DNA of 38,682 bases from an uncultured Prevotella sp. (GTDB lineage Bacteria; Bacteroidota; Bacteroidia; Bacteroidales; Bacteroidaceae), in contig CAMVQS010000019.1 of assembly GCA_947169685.1 (NCBI GenBank), forward strand, positions 1 through 38,682, read 5' to 3'. A program made the translations under genes and the position numbers. The notes beneath the pieces were generated by a model. That model did not search any database. It saw nothing but the letters and a program-made list of their open reading frames with translations, and had not been told where the DNA came from. Of the stretch, positions 7,043 to 15,148 are shown piece by piece. The stretch's first letter is position 1, and each line of letters begins with the position of its first letter.

Positions 7043-9283
7043 ATGCGATTTGTTGATGTCATATTGCCTGTACCTTTAGAAGGGATGTTCACCTATGCCG
7101 TACCTGCGACCATGCAGGACAAGGCACAGGTGGGCGTTCGTGTTTTGGTACCTTTCGGCAGGTCGAAGACCTATCTGGCTGTCATCACCCGTCTGCATGA
7201 TGAGGAGCCGGTGGGCTACGACGTGAAGCCCATTGTGGAGGTGATGGATGATACTCCCGTTCTGTTGCCCCAGCAGCTGAAGCTGTGGAAGTGGATGGCT
7301 GACTACTACATGTCACCCCTTGGTGAAGTGTATAAGGCCGCGCTACCTTTAGGCATGAAGGCCGAGGACGGCTACAAACCTCGTACTGAGTTGTATGTGG
7401 GCTTGGCGCAGCAGTTCTGCGGTGAGCAGGCGCAGCATGTGGCCCTCGAGATGTTGCGCAAAGCCCCCAAGCAGCATGAGACGCTGACAGCATTCCTGTC
7501 GTTGTGGAAGGAGGGACGGGAAATAACCCGTGAAGAGCTTATCAATGTCAGTCACTCGAACCTGCTGACGGTAAACACACTGGTGAAGCGTGGCGTGTTG
7601 GTGACCTACGAGCGTGAGGTGGGCCGTCTGAACCACGGAGGAGAACCACACCCAGAACTCATCAAACCACTAAGCCCTGCCCAGCAGGATGCTTACAATG
7701 CCTTGCAGTTTCAGTTTCTGAAGAAGAATGTGGTGCTACTGCATGGCGTCACGGCAAGTGGTAAGACGGAACTGTACATTCACCTGATACAGCAGGCACT
7801 GGAACGCAAGCAGCAGGTGCTCTACCTGTTGCCAGAGATAGCATTGACGGTGCAGATGATGGAACGTCTGCGCAGGGTGTTTGGCAATCGGCTGGGCATC
7901 TACCACTCCAAGTATAGCGATGCCGAAAGGGTGGAGATATGGCAGAAGCAGCTGTCGCAGAATCCCTATGACGTCATCCTGGGTGTACGCTCATCGGTGT
8001 TCCTGCCTTTCCAGCGGTTAGGACTGGTCATTGTCGATGAGGAACACGAGACATCATATAAGCAGCAGGACCCCATGCCGCGCTACCATGCACGCTCAGT
8101 GGCCATCATGTTGGCACAGATGAGCGGTGCCAAGGTGCTGCTGGGTACGGCAACTCCTTGTTTGGAAAGTTACTATAATGCCCGTTCCGGCAAGTATGGA
8201 CTGGCAACGCTGACTGAGCGTTACAAGGGAATAGAACTGCCCGAAATCAAGGTGGTCGATATTAAGGACCTGCAGCACCGCAAACTGATGAGGGGTCCGT
8301 TCTCACCCTTGTTGTTGTCACATATCCGTGAGGCTTTGGAACGTGGTGAGCAGGCCATTCTGTTTCAGAACCGTCGAGGCTTCGCACCCATGATGGAGTG
8401 TCGGCAGTGTGGTTGGGTTCCTCGTTGCCAGCATTGTGACGTATCGCTGACGCTGCACCGAAGCATGAACCAGCTGACGTGCCACTATTGCGGCTTTACC
8501 TACAGCATACCTACGGAGTGCCCAAATTGCGGTTCCAAGAGCCTGCAGTCGCAGGGCTACGGTACGGAGAAGATAGAAGACACCATCCGTGAACTTTTCC
8601 CAGAGGCACATGTTGCCCGTATGGATCTCGATACCACACGCACTCGGAATGCCCATGAACGTATCATCAACGACTTTGCATCAGGACGTACCAATATACT
8701 GATTGGTACACAGATGATCAGCAAGGGACTCGACTTCGACAAGGTCAGCGTGGTGGGCATACTCGATGCTGACAAGATGCTCAGCTACCCTGACTTCCGT
8801 GCCTATGAGCATGCCTTTATGATGATGGCACAGGTCAGTGGCAGGGCAGGACGTAAGGATAAGCGTGGACTGGTCGTCCTACAGACGCGGCAGCCCTCAT
8901 TGCCCGTCATCCGCCAGGTGGTGGATAACGACTACGAGACGTTCTGCCAGCAGCTGCTCAGTGAGCGTCGTGACTTCCATTATCCACCGTTCTATCGCCT
9001 TATTGACGTCTATCTGAAACACAAGGACGATAATATTGTAAACACTGCAGCCATTGAGATGGGCTCGCGTCTGCGTCAGTGGTTCGGTGAACGTGTGCTG
9101 GGACCAGACCGTCCTGCTGTGGCACGTGTCAAGCAGCAGCACATCCGCAAGATGGTGCTCAAGCTGGAGAATGGTATTGACATGAAAAAAGTCCGCAAGT
9201 ACCTGTTGCTTGCGCAGTCACAGCTACTTGCGGACAAACGTTATGCGTCGCTTCAAGTCTATTACGACGTAGATCCAGTATGA
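7043..9283 (+). CDS. priA: Primosomal replication helicase PriA
   Basis: PriA (746 residues from this start) restarts stalled replication forks as a 3'-5' superfamily 2 helicase. Visible features in order: N-terminal DNA-binding region beginning RFVDVILPVPLEGMFTYAVP; Walker A GVTASGKTE (about residue 235); DEEH box in VDEEHETSYKQ (about 333); GTATPCLES; two zinc clusters in CRQCGWVPRCQHCD and CHYCGF...CPNCGS (about 450-497); and helicase motif GRAGRKDKRG. An in-frame ATG at 7022 would add seven residues, but family members begin close to RFVDV and a likely promoter overlaps that upstream ATG, so 7043 is preferred. Length is normal. It converges on the next gene with a 3-base gap. Confidence 0.93.
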   Translation: MRFVDVILPVPLEGMFTYAVPATMQDKAQVGVRVLVPFGRSKTYLAVITRLHDEEPVGYDVKPIVEVMDDTPVLLPQQLKLWKWMADYYMSPLGEVYKAALPLGMKAEDGYKPRTELYVGLAQQFCGEQAQHVALEMLRKAPKQHETLTAFLSLWKEGREITREELINVSHSNLLTVNTLVKRGVLVTYEREVGRLNHGGEPHPELIKPLSPAQQDAYNALQFQFLKKNVVLLHGVTASGKTELYIHLIQQALERKQQVLYLLPEIALTVQMMERLRRVFGNRLGIYHSKYSDAERVEIWQKQLSQNPYDVILGVRSSVFLPFQRLGLVIVDEEHETSYKQQDPMPRYHARSVAIMLAQMSGAKVLLGTATPCLESYYNARSGKYGLATLTERYKGIELPEIKVVDIKDLQHRKLMRGPFSPLLLSHIREALERGEQAILFQNRRGFAPMMECRQCGWVPRCQHCDVSLTLHRSMNQLTCHYCGFTYSIPTECPNCGSKSLQSQGYGTEKIEDTIRELFPEAHVARMDLDTTRTRNAHERIINDFASGRTNILIGTQMISKGLDFDKVSVVGILDADKMLSYPDFRAYEHAFMMMAQVSGRAGRKDKRGLVVLQTRQPSLPVIRQVVDNDYETFCQQLLSERRDFHYPPFYRLIDVYLKHKDDNIVNTAAIEMGSRLRQWFGERVLGPDRPAVARVKQQHIRKMVLKLENGIDMKKVRKYLLLAQSQLLADKRYASLQVYYDVDPV

Positions 9284-9286
9284 AGT

Positions 9287-10804
9287 TTACAGATCCACCT
9301 GCACACCCAGACCCAGCACGTGGTTGGTACGTGTGAAGGTATCGCTGACCTGTGGCTCAGTCGATGTCACCTTATCATAGTTATCGTAGTTGGTCTGGAA
9401 ATAAGCAGCAGACAATGTGATTTTGTCAGTAGCCTTATAGCTGAAGCCGAAGCCTACGCTGTAGCTGTTGGTGACGAACGAGAGGTCGTTCATGTAGGCA
9501 TCGGTCAGTCCGTAGCGTGTCAGCTGTCCTCCGCATGAGATGTTTACGCGTGGGCTGACGTCCCATTCTACACCTCCCAGAAACTCATTGGTGCCATGAT
9601 CCAGCTTGTCCTGTGAGTTGTTATACCAGTGTGCGTTCTTGTCGTAGTAGTGGTGATAGCCCACGTTCAGGTGTACTTCTGGAATGACGTTCCATTGTGC
9701 ACCTATGGCCAGCAGTGCGGGAGCATCTTCGTCAACGTCAGTGTCGTTCTCGTATTTGTTGATGTTCTCGATACCGGGGAAGTTAGCATATTCGCCTTCA
9801 ATCTTCAGTGCCTTCTCCAGGGTGGAGTGGTTCTTCATCTTCATCTGTGTGTTGAACTCATACTTAGCAGCGAAGTTGAAATTGCCGACCCTGTAGTCAA
9901 TACCGATGATTGGAGCAATGCCAAAGCCCTCTTGGTTGCTCATCAGGTTCACACCCTGACCATACTTCTGCAACAACTCCAATGGAACAAGTGCTGCCTC
10001 TGCACGTGCCTGGGCGTTTGCCAGCTCCTCAGGTGTCATGGCCCCCATTGTCGTAGCCAACTCGGCTTGACCCAGCTGCTTGTTGATGTTGGCAATGTTG
10101 TTGTTGATGAAACGGTCGAAGTTGATGTAGTAAGCCTCGCCCTGTGCATCGCGCATTCTAACCTGAATGTTACTCAGACGTGCACGGTAGGAAGCGTTGC
10201 CATAGAGCGCACGCAGACCACCATATACCGACCAATGTTCATCTATCTTGTAGGCAGCACCCAGCTGGAAACCGAAGAAGTACTGACGTCCGCGCATATA
10301 AGCATCAACATCGTAGCCCTCGACACCCAGCCCGCGCTGTTGCAGCAGGTAGGCAATGCTACCTACGGCACTCTCGAAGGAGCCCAGTCCGTTTTCAAAC
10401 TCACAGACACCGCCTCCGCCAGGCAATGAGAAATTGAACTGGAAACTCCAGTCGCCCTTATTGTAGGCTGCCTGTACTGAAGGAATAAAAGGTGCATCGG
10501 CAATACCCTCGAACGTTTTGGTGACATTGCCGTTATTTTTCTTACCCATAGCAAAGACAGGGTTGGTAGAGGTGATGGTACGTGTCTGGTGTGCATACTG
10601 CCAGTTGAAGGCAAAGTGGAAACCTTCGGGCATGAAAACCACGCCAGCAGGGTTCGAATACACGCCGTCCAATCCGATGGCTGCATCACGCGCAGGGTTC
10701 TTTAGGAATAATACACTTTGATTGGTGTTGGTGAGGATGCCGCCTGCCAAGGCGCTCACCGTTGTCATCATGAAAACAATTACTGATAAAAAACTCTTTT
10801 TCAT
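9287..10804 (-). CDS. OmpP1/FadL family outer-membrane transporter
   Basis: A 505-residue protein with signal peptide MKKSFLSVIVFMMTTVSALA. The FadL-type N-terminal plug region follows, with NTNQSVLFLKNPARDA and DGVYSNPAGVVFM (the NPA motif of the family). Many amphipathic strands follow, ending in LGLGVQVDL. FadL-type proteins let hydrophobic molecules such as long-chain fatty acids cross the outer membrane; the substrate here cannot be told. It has its own promoter and a long upstream region shared with the divergent secreted-protein operon. Its stop lies three bases from the priA stop, leaving no room for a terminator between the converging genes. Confidence 0.88.
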   Translation of the reverse strand: MKKSFLSVIVFMMTTVSALAGGILTNTNQSVLFLKNPARDAAIGLDGVYSNPAGVVFMPEGFHFAFNWQYAHQTRTITSTNPVFAMGKKNNGNVTKTFEGIADAPFIPSVQAAYNKGDWSFQFNFSLPGGGGVCEFENGLGSFESAVGSIAYLLQQRGLGVEGYDVDAYMRGRQYFFGFQLGAAYKIDEHWSVYGGLRALYGNASYRARLSNIQVRMRDAQGEAYYINFDRFINNNIANINKQLGQAELATTMGAMTPEELANAQARAEAALVPLELLQKYGQGVNLMSNQEGFGIAPIIGIDYRVGNFNFAAKYEFNTQMKMKNHSTLEKALKIEGEYANFPGIENINKYENDTDVDEDAPALLAIGAQWNVIPEVHLNVGYHHYYDKNAHWYNNSQDKLDHGTNEFLGGVEWDVSPRVNISCGGQLTRYGLTDAYMNDLSFVTNSYSVGFGFSYKATDKITLSAAYFQTNYDNYDKVTSTEPQVSDTFTRTNHVLGLGVQVDL

Positions 10805-10838
10805 CGTTATTTTAATTAATTTTTACTTAAATCGGCTG

Positions 10839-10867
10839 CAAAGGTATAGCTATTGCACAAAACGCAA
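10839..10867 (-). promoter_or_regulatory. Promoter of the FadL-type gene
   Basis: Read on the minus strand, TACCTTTG (10839-10846) is a perfect -7 box. It follows a TTG -33 (10865-10867) after an 18-base spacer. The predicted transcript begins about 28 bases before the ATG. Confidence 0.65.
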
Positions 10868-10945
10868 GAATTTGTGCGTATGTTATTAACAAATATTAAA
10901 TAAATAATTGCACGTTTCTGCACAAAACGTGCAATTTGTGCAACT
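10856..10945. promoter_or_regulatory. Candidate duplicated operator between divergent genes
   Basis: A perfect 12-bp inverted repeat, AATTGCACGTTT (10906-10917) and AAACGTGCAATT (10925-10936), has a 7-base spacer. GCACAAAACG occurs both in it and about 64 bases earlier, each time followed by TTTGTGC; the first copy also makes a GCACAAA...TTTGTGC dyad. Paired, similar dyads between two divergent promoters look like binding sites for one dimeric regulator. The nearest dyad overlaps the -33 region of the FadL-type gene. Which regulator binds is unknown. Confidence 0.5.
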
Positions 10946-10980
10946 TTATGTGTAATCGTTTACGTCATAAAATGCATATT

Positions 10981-11015
10981 TTTGTCTTATATAATACAGA
11001 AAATGTATAATTTTG
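10981..11015 (+). promoter_or_regulatory. Putative promoter of the secreted-protein/pectate lyase operon
   Basis: TAATTTTG (11008-11015) matches the -7 consensus. A TTTG at 10981-10984 could be the -33, but the 23-base spacer is longer than usual. The ATG at 11053 is 37 bases downstream of the -7 box. Confidence 0.5.
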
Positions 11016-11052
11016 CAGCAAGAAATGACGAACTAATCAAAACAAACAAACA

Positions 11053-11418
11053 ATGAAAAGACAAATACTCATATTCTCATGTTTGCTGCTGAGTCTTGGA
11101 GTGATGGCAGACGGGGGAGATCAGACGGTAACTATTGGCGGTTCAACCGTTGATAAGACCGTGAAACAAATTACCTTCAATGGCGATGATGTCGTTCTGC
11201 ACTTCAGTGATAACAGCACGCAGACCGCCAGCATGGATGAAGAGGTAAAGATTGCTTTTAAACTCAAATCCACGTATATTGAGACGATTAATTCTCAATT
11301 TTCAATTCTCAATTCTCAACGAGTCTATAACCTGCGTGGTCAGTACATGGGTGAGAATCTCGACGATGTGCGTGCCAGCGTGTATATTGTGAACGGAAAG
11401 AAAGTCGTTGTCAAATAG
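11053..11418 (+). CDS. Small secreted protein with a T9SS-like C-terminal tail
   Basis: A 121-residue protein with a signal peptide (MKRQILIFSCLLLSLGVMA). A short middle part (DGGDQTVTIGGSTVDKTVKQITF...GDDVVLHFSDNST) is followed by the tail VYNLRGQYMG...VYIVNGKKVVVK. That tail resembles the short C-terminal sorting-type tails of Prevotella secreted proteins, so export by the T9SS is plausible. Residues 80-89 (NSQFSILNSQ), just before the tail, are encoded by a 7-bp tandem array. Part of the middle (VVLHFSDNST...EEVKIAF) resembles the N-terminal module of the pectate lyase that follows 18 bases later. Function unknown. Confidence 0.7.
   Translation: MKRQILIFSCLLLSLGVMADGGDQTVTIGGSTVDKTVKQITFNGDDVVLHFSDNSTQTASMDEEVKIAFKLKSTYIETINSQFSILNSQRVYNLRGQYMGENLDDVRASVYIVNGKKVVVK
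11290..11317 (+). repeat. In-frame 7-bp tandem array inside a secreted-protein gene
   Basis: Four units, AATTCTC, AATTTTC, AATTCTC, AATTCTC, are translated as part of the protein, immediately before its C-terminal tail. A change of one unit would shift the frame and remove the tail. Confidence 0.85.
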
Positions 11419-11496
11419 TTTAGAGTTTAAAGAGATATGAAAAGACTTTTGTTTATACTGATGATAATGCTGGTGGCAGGTGCTGCTGTTGCCCAG
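11417..11496 (+). repeat. Leader and signal-peptide DNA shared with gldN
   Basis: Bases 11419-11454 are identical to 5096-5131 upstream of and inside gldN: 18 bases before the ATG and 18 coding bases. Similarity continues through the signal peptide with eight differences in the following 42 bases (MKRLLFILMIMLVAGAAVAQ here, MKRLLFVLMITLVAGSVVAQ in GldN) and stops at the cleavage site. The segment starts in a 7-bp array (AGTTTAG, AGTTTAA). Confidence 0.85.
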
Positions 11497-13755
11497 AACG
11501 CTGGGGATGATCTCTCTGTGGCACAAAGTATCCAGAAGAATCAAGCCGTGCTGACCCTGAGTGACGGCAGTAAGCGCTATTACAATACTGCTGAACTGAC
11601 CAGTATTGACATTGACGGCACAAACGTGAAGGTTGTCAAGGGAAATGATAGCTATACCTTTGCCAACAAGGTCACAGACATCAGCTTCACTAAAGGAGTA
11701 CCTGTGGATGGTGGCGAAGAAGGAAACTATAACAATACTCAGGGTAAGGTCAAGATTAATGAAACCAAGGGGTGGCTGGAGTCTGCCTACGTGAAGTTCG
11801 CTCTCTTCGAAGGAGCCACATCGTATAACGTCTATGTGAAGGGCGGTCAGTATGCTGACTATACTAAGATTGATGGTCCGTTGGTACGCAGTTACGGTAC
11901 CTATGGCCGTGCCGATGTAGTAGGTCTGAAGGCTGACAGCTATAGCCTGAAGATTGTTCCTGTGAATGCCGACGGCGAAATGGCTGAGGCTGCCAACGAA
12001 GTAACAAGTCTGGTGGTGAAGAACTATGACCGTGGCGGTTTCGCACATATGAACTGGACAAAAGGCATTGGCGCTTATAAGGATGACGGTGCGCTGAAGC
12101 AGGGCGCGAAGGTTATCTATGTTACTAAGGATAACTTCAATACCTGTACGCTTGAGATGGTGAAAGACAATAAAGGTAATATGGAAACCTTTGTTGGTAT
12201 TGGTAACATATTACAAGCTAAGAAGAAAGGCTATGACACTACGCCCCTGTCAGTGCGTATTATCGGACAGATAACAGCATCTAATGCAGATGCTGCACAG
12301 AGAATGACAGATCAAAAAGGCTTACAGATTAAGAGTGATAATGATGACACGGACTTGGCTGTTACCATTGAAGGAATAGGTGACGATGCCATCTTTGACG
12401 GTTTCGGCTTAGGCGTAGATGGTGGTTGTGATGTAGAAGTACGAAACATGGCTTTCAAGGGTCAAGGGTCAAGTGATGATAATATGGAGATAAAAGGAAC
12501 ACAACATATTTGGGTTCATCATTGTGATTTCTTCTATGGCATGAAAGGTAGCGGTGACCATGACAAGGGTGACGGTTCTTTGGATTGCAAGGATAAGTGC
12601 ACATTTGCCACCTTCTCGTATAACCACTTCTGGGACGCAGGTAAAGCCATGCTGTGTGGCATGAAGAGCGAAGTAACGACTAATCTGCTCTCTTATCACC
12701 ATAATTGGTTTGACCACTCGGACTCTCGCCATCCTCGTGTCCGTACTTCGACCGTTCATGTTTATAATAACTACTTTGACGGAATAGGTAAATATGGCGT
12801 GGGTGCTACGATGGGCTCCAGCGTGTTTGTGGAGAACAACTATTTTCGTGGTACCTTCCGTCCGATGATGTCTTCAAAGCAAGGAACCGACGCTACAGGT
12901 GATGGTACCTTCTCTGGAGAGAATGGTGGAATCATCAAGTCGTTTGGAAATGTCTTTGCGGAAAAACCAAAGAACTTCAGTTTTATTACCTATCAGACAA
13001 ACAACACCAGCTTCGATGCTTACGAAGCAACGACACGTGGAGAGGTCGTTCCTTCTACTGTTGTCACGCTTGCTGGTAATACGACGTACAATAATTTTGA
13101 TACTGACCCCTCTTTGATGCATGATGGAACGGTTGATGCTGCTGGTGATGTTCCCAGCATTGTGACGGGATACTATGGTGCCGGCCGTCTGAACCATGGT
13201 GACATTGAATATACTTTTACCAATTCTACAGACGATGCTGATTATGGTCGTATTGCAGGTTTGGACAATATTCTGTCGAACTACAAGTCTTCTCTCGTAG
13301 GCATCTTTGGTGATGAGACTTCACAAGGAGGTGGCGAGCCTGGTGGCGGTGACGAGCCTGGTGGTGATGAGCCTGAAACACCAGAGGGAACGATTGTTGC
13401 TTCGTTCGACGGCTCTCCCTCGTATAGTATGTTTACAGTAGGTGGTGATTATGGTGACGGAAAGATTACTTATAATGGAACCTATTACAAAAAAGGCGTG
13501 AAACTTAACAGTAAGGGATCTATTAAGTTTACTCCTACGCAGAACTACACGATGACCATCGTGTTGGCTACCAGTAAGGATGGAAAGACCGTGAAAATAA
13601 ATGGAACAGCTTCACCTAGCGCCGGAGCAGATAATACGGAGGGAAAATATCGTGAGATAACAGGCATTTCTTTGACGAGTGGAACGGAATATACCTTGAC
13701 AGTGGGTGATAAAGAATCGATTGTTATGCTGATTATACTTGAACCCAAATCATAA
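11437..13755 (+). CDS. Secreted pectate lyase, polysaccharide lyase family 1
   Basis: A 772-residue multidomain enzyme that cleaves polygalacturonate by beta-elimination. Order: signal peptide (1-20); a small N-terminal module (about 25-88); a fibronectin-III-like region (about 100-190); a parallel beta-helix PL1 domain (about 200-627); a Gly/Glu/Pro linker (about 630-650); and a C-terminal beta-rich domain (about 655-772). PL1 motifs are clear: IWVHHCDFF (about 358), calcium-site DGSLDCKDKCTFATFSYNHF, TNLLSYHHNWFDH, and catalytic-Arg motif DSRHPRVRTSTVHVYNNYFDG (about 428). It lacks an obvious T9SS tail, so its final location is uncertain. It sits 18 bases after a small secreted-protein gene and ends at a strong terminator. 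Some lines of the catalytic domain are more AT-rich than neighbouring genes. Confidence 0.93.
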   Translation: MKRLLFILMIMLVAGAAVAQNAGDDLSVAQSIQKNQAVLTLSDGSKRYYNTAELTSIDIDGTNVKVVKGNDSYTFANKVTDISFTKGVPVDGGEEGNYNNTQGKVKINETKGWLESAYVKFALFEGATSYNVYVKGGQYADYTKIDGPLVRSYGTYGRADVVGLKADSYSLKIVPVNADGEMAEAANEVTSLVVKNYDRGGFAHMNWTKGIGAYKDDGALKQGAKVIYVTKDNFNTCTLEMVKDNKGNMETFVGIGNILQAKKKGYDTTPLSVRIIGQITASNADAAQRMTDQKGLQIKSDNDDTDLAVTIEGIGDDAIFDGFGLGVDGGCDVEVRNMAFKGQGSSDDNMEIKGTQHIWVHHCDFFYGMKGSGDHDKGDGSLDCKDKCTFATFSYNHFWDAGKAMLCGMKSEVTTNLLSYHHNWFDHSDSRHPRVRTSTVHVYNNYFDGIGKYGVGATMGSSVFVENNYFRGTFRPMMSSKQGTDATGDGTFSGENGGIIKSFGNVFAEKPKNFSFITYQTNNTSFDAYEATTRGEVVPSTVVTLAGNTTYNNFDTDPSLMHDGTVDAAGDVPSIVTGYYGAGRLNHGDIEYTFTNSTDDADYGRIAGLDNILSNYKSSLVGIFGDETSQGGGEPGGGDEPGGDEPETPEGTIVASFDGSPSYSMFTVGGDYGDGKITYNGTYYKKGVKLNSKGSIKFTPTQNYTMTIVLATSKDGKTVKINGTASPSAGADNTEGKYREITGISLTSGTEYTLTVGDKESIVMLIILEPKS

Positions 13756-13770
13756 TAACAATCAACGAAT

Positions 13771-13812
13771 ACAACAAGAGGTAGCACACGTGGTGCTACC
13801 TCTTGTTGTTTT
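13771..13812. terminator. Bidirectional intrinsic terminator
   Basis: A perfect 17-bp stem (13771-13787 with 13793-13809) encloses a 5-base loop. T-rich sequence follows on the plus strand, and A-rich sequence precedes it for the minus strand. It separates the converging pectate lyase gene and the RelA/SpoT-domain gene. Confidence 0.9.
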
Positions 13813-13818
13813 AATCTG

Positions 13819-15144
13819 TCAAATGAGTTCATCAGGGATTTTTACCTTTTCGGATAATTTGTAGATGAACTGTTTTCTCATTCGCCTCTTGTGAAAGTAG
13901 GGTACGATGTGAAGCGGGTCGAACTTCAGCTTCTCGTGCATCTTCCATCTCATGTGGACCATCACGTTGATGGCATTGCTGATGGAGTTTGTCCATTCTG
14001 TCCTCAACAGGCGTGAGTTGTTGGCTATTTTGTCGTTACTGAACGAGCTGACCTCCAAAATCTGCTGGTCTATCCAGAAAGAGATAATCTCCAGGTAACA
14101 CTGGTAATATTTATTGAACAGCGACACCTTGTTTTGGCGGTACGAACCGATGACAGCCTCCGACAGACATAGCAATACCTGTACGATGGTGTTGTTGAAG
14201 GTGAGGAAGTAGTTGGAGTAGGCAATACTGATTTTGGTGAAGTTAGCTTGCTCAAGGTGCGTGAGCACAATGTTCCGGTTCTCCTCGTTGTTGATGAACT
14301 TGTCGAAATACGCTTTCTCCGCCTCCTCGAAATAGTTGAAACCCATGAAGTCGGGTATGCCGTCGCTGCCAATGGAGACGAGGAAGAAATGGCTGTGTTG
14401 GAGCTTCATCTTGTTCCACTGCTTCCGCACCTCCAGATAGTTCCTGGCAAACACCTCGCCAATGCGTTCTATGTAGTTGTACTTGATGATGGTGTCGGCT
14501 ATGAAGTACTGGTTCTCCCTGGTCAGACTGTCAGGGGGCAGCGAGAGCAGGCGGTGGAACTCAAACAGGTCGGCGTTCGACTTCTTGCCATGCTCCTTCA
14601 GTTTCGACTGGAAGAGCAGGTCGGTGGTTTCTACAAGGGTGGCCCAGTTGTGGTGCTCCAGCCCTCTTATCTGAATCTCAATGCGTCGGTTGTCGCCGTC
14701 TCTCAGCACGGCATTGATATGAATGGAGCGGTAGCCGCTCTCCTTGGGCTCCTTGATATAGTCGTGGATAGTGCCTTTGATGACGAATGGCAGTTTGTTC
14801 TGATTGCGCATCAGACGGTCGTAGAGCTCGTAGGCTTTCTCTGTCGATGACATGATGCAGCGGCATCCGGCAATGTCCTCAGCTCTGTTTATCTGCATCT
14901 CGGGAAAGCGCAGCAGCTTGCTGATGATGGACTCTATGCGCTTTACGCGATAGGTGCAGATGCAGTTTTTATCTACCTTGTGGGCGGCATGTTCAATGGC
15001 ATTGAAGATGACGGCCAGCGGTTCCTTGTAGCTCACCCTCAGCGTCTGCAGCATCATGAGATCGTCCTCGGCAATCTCCTTGGGATTACTCCTGATGCGG
15101 TCTCCCAACCGCTTGTAGTCTTTGTTGGAATAGTTGTCTGCCAT
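13819..15144 (-). CDS. RelA/SpoT-domain protein (alarmone synthetase-like) with long C-terminus
   Basis: A 441-residue protein with no HD hydrolase domain before the synthetase part. RelA/SpoT nucleotidyltransferase motifs: YRVKRIESIISKL (65-77), RAEDIAGCRCI (87-97), YIKEPKESGYRSIH (129-142) and IEIQIRGLEHHNWA (155-168). These cover the usual G-loop, metal-ligand Asp and Glu regions, so synthesis of (p)ppGpp or transfer of pyrophosphate is likely. Residues from about 210 to 441 are aromatic-rich and mostly helical in character; I do not recognise the family. Short synthetases are usually about 200-260 residues, so this is a two-part protein and could be a housekeeping synthetase or a toxic or defence enzyme. 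It starts four bases after the M6 protease stop, suggesting co-transcription. Confidence 0.82.
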   Translation of the reverse strand: MADNYSNKDYKRLGDRIRSNPKEIAEDDLMMLQTLRVSYKEPLAVIFNAIEHAAHKVDKNCICTYRVKRIESIISKLLRFPEMQINRAEDIAGCRCIMSSTEKAYELYDRLMRNQNKLPFVIKGTIHDYIKEPKESGYRSIHINAVLRDGDNRRIEIQIRGLEHHNWATLVETTDLLFQSKLKEHGKKSNADLFEFHRLLSLPPDSLTRENQYFIADTIIKYNYIERIGEVFARNYLEVRKQWNKMKLQHSHFFLVSIGSDGIPDFMGFNYFEEAEKAYFDKFINNEENRNIVLTHLEQANFTKISIAYSNYFLTFNNTIVQVLLCLSEAVIGSYRQNKVSLFNKYYQCYLEIISFWIDQQILEVSSFSNDKIANNSRLLRTEWTNSISNAINVMVHMRWKMHEKLKFDPLHIVPYFHKRRMRKQFIYKLSEKVKIPDELI

Positions 15145-15148
15145 TGCT

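Noticed and set aside
9629..10429. Long plus-strand frame opposite the FadL-type gene (and similar ones at 15482-16252 and 19035-19721)
   Set aside because: These are shadows of strongly coding opposite strands; their translations are rich in Val, Cys and His and lack family motifs.
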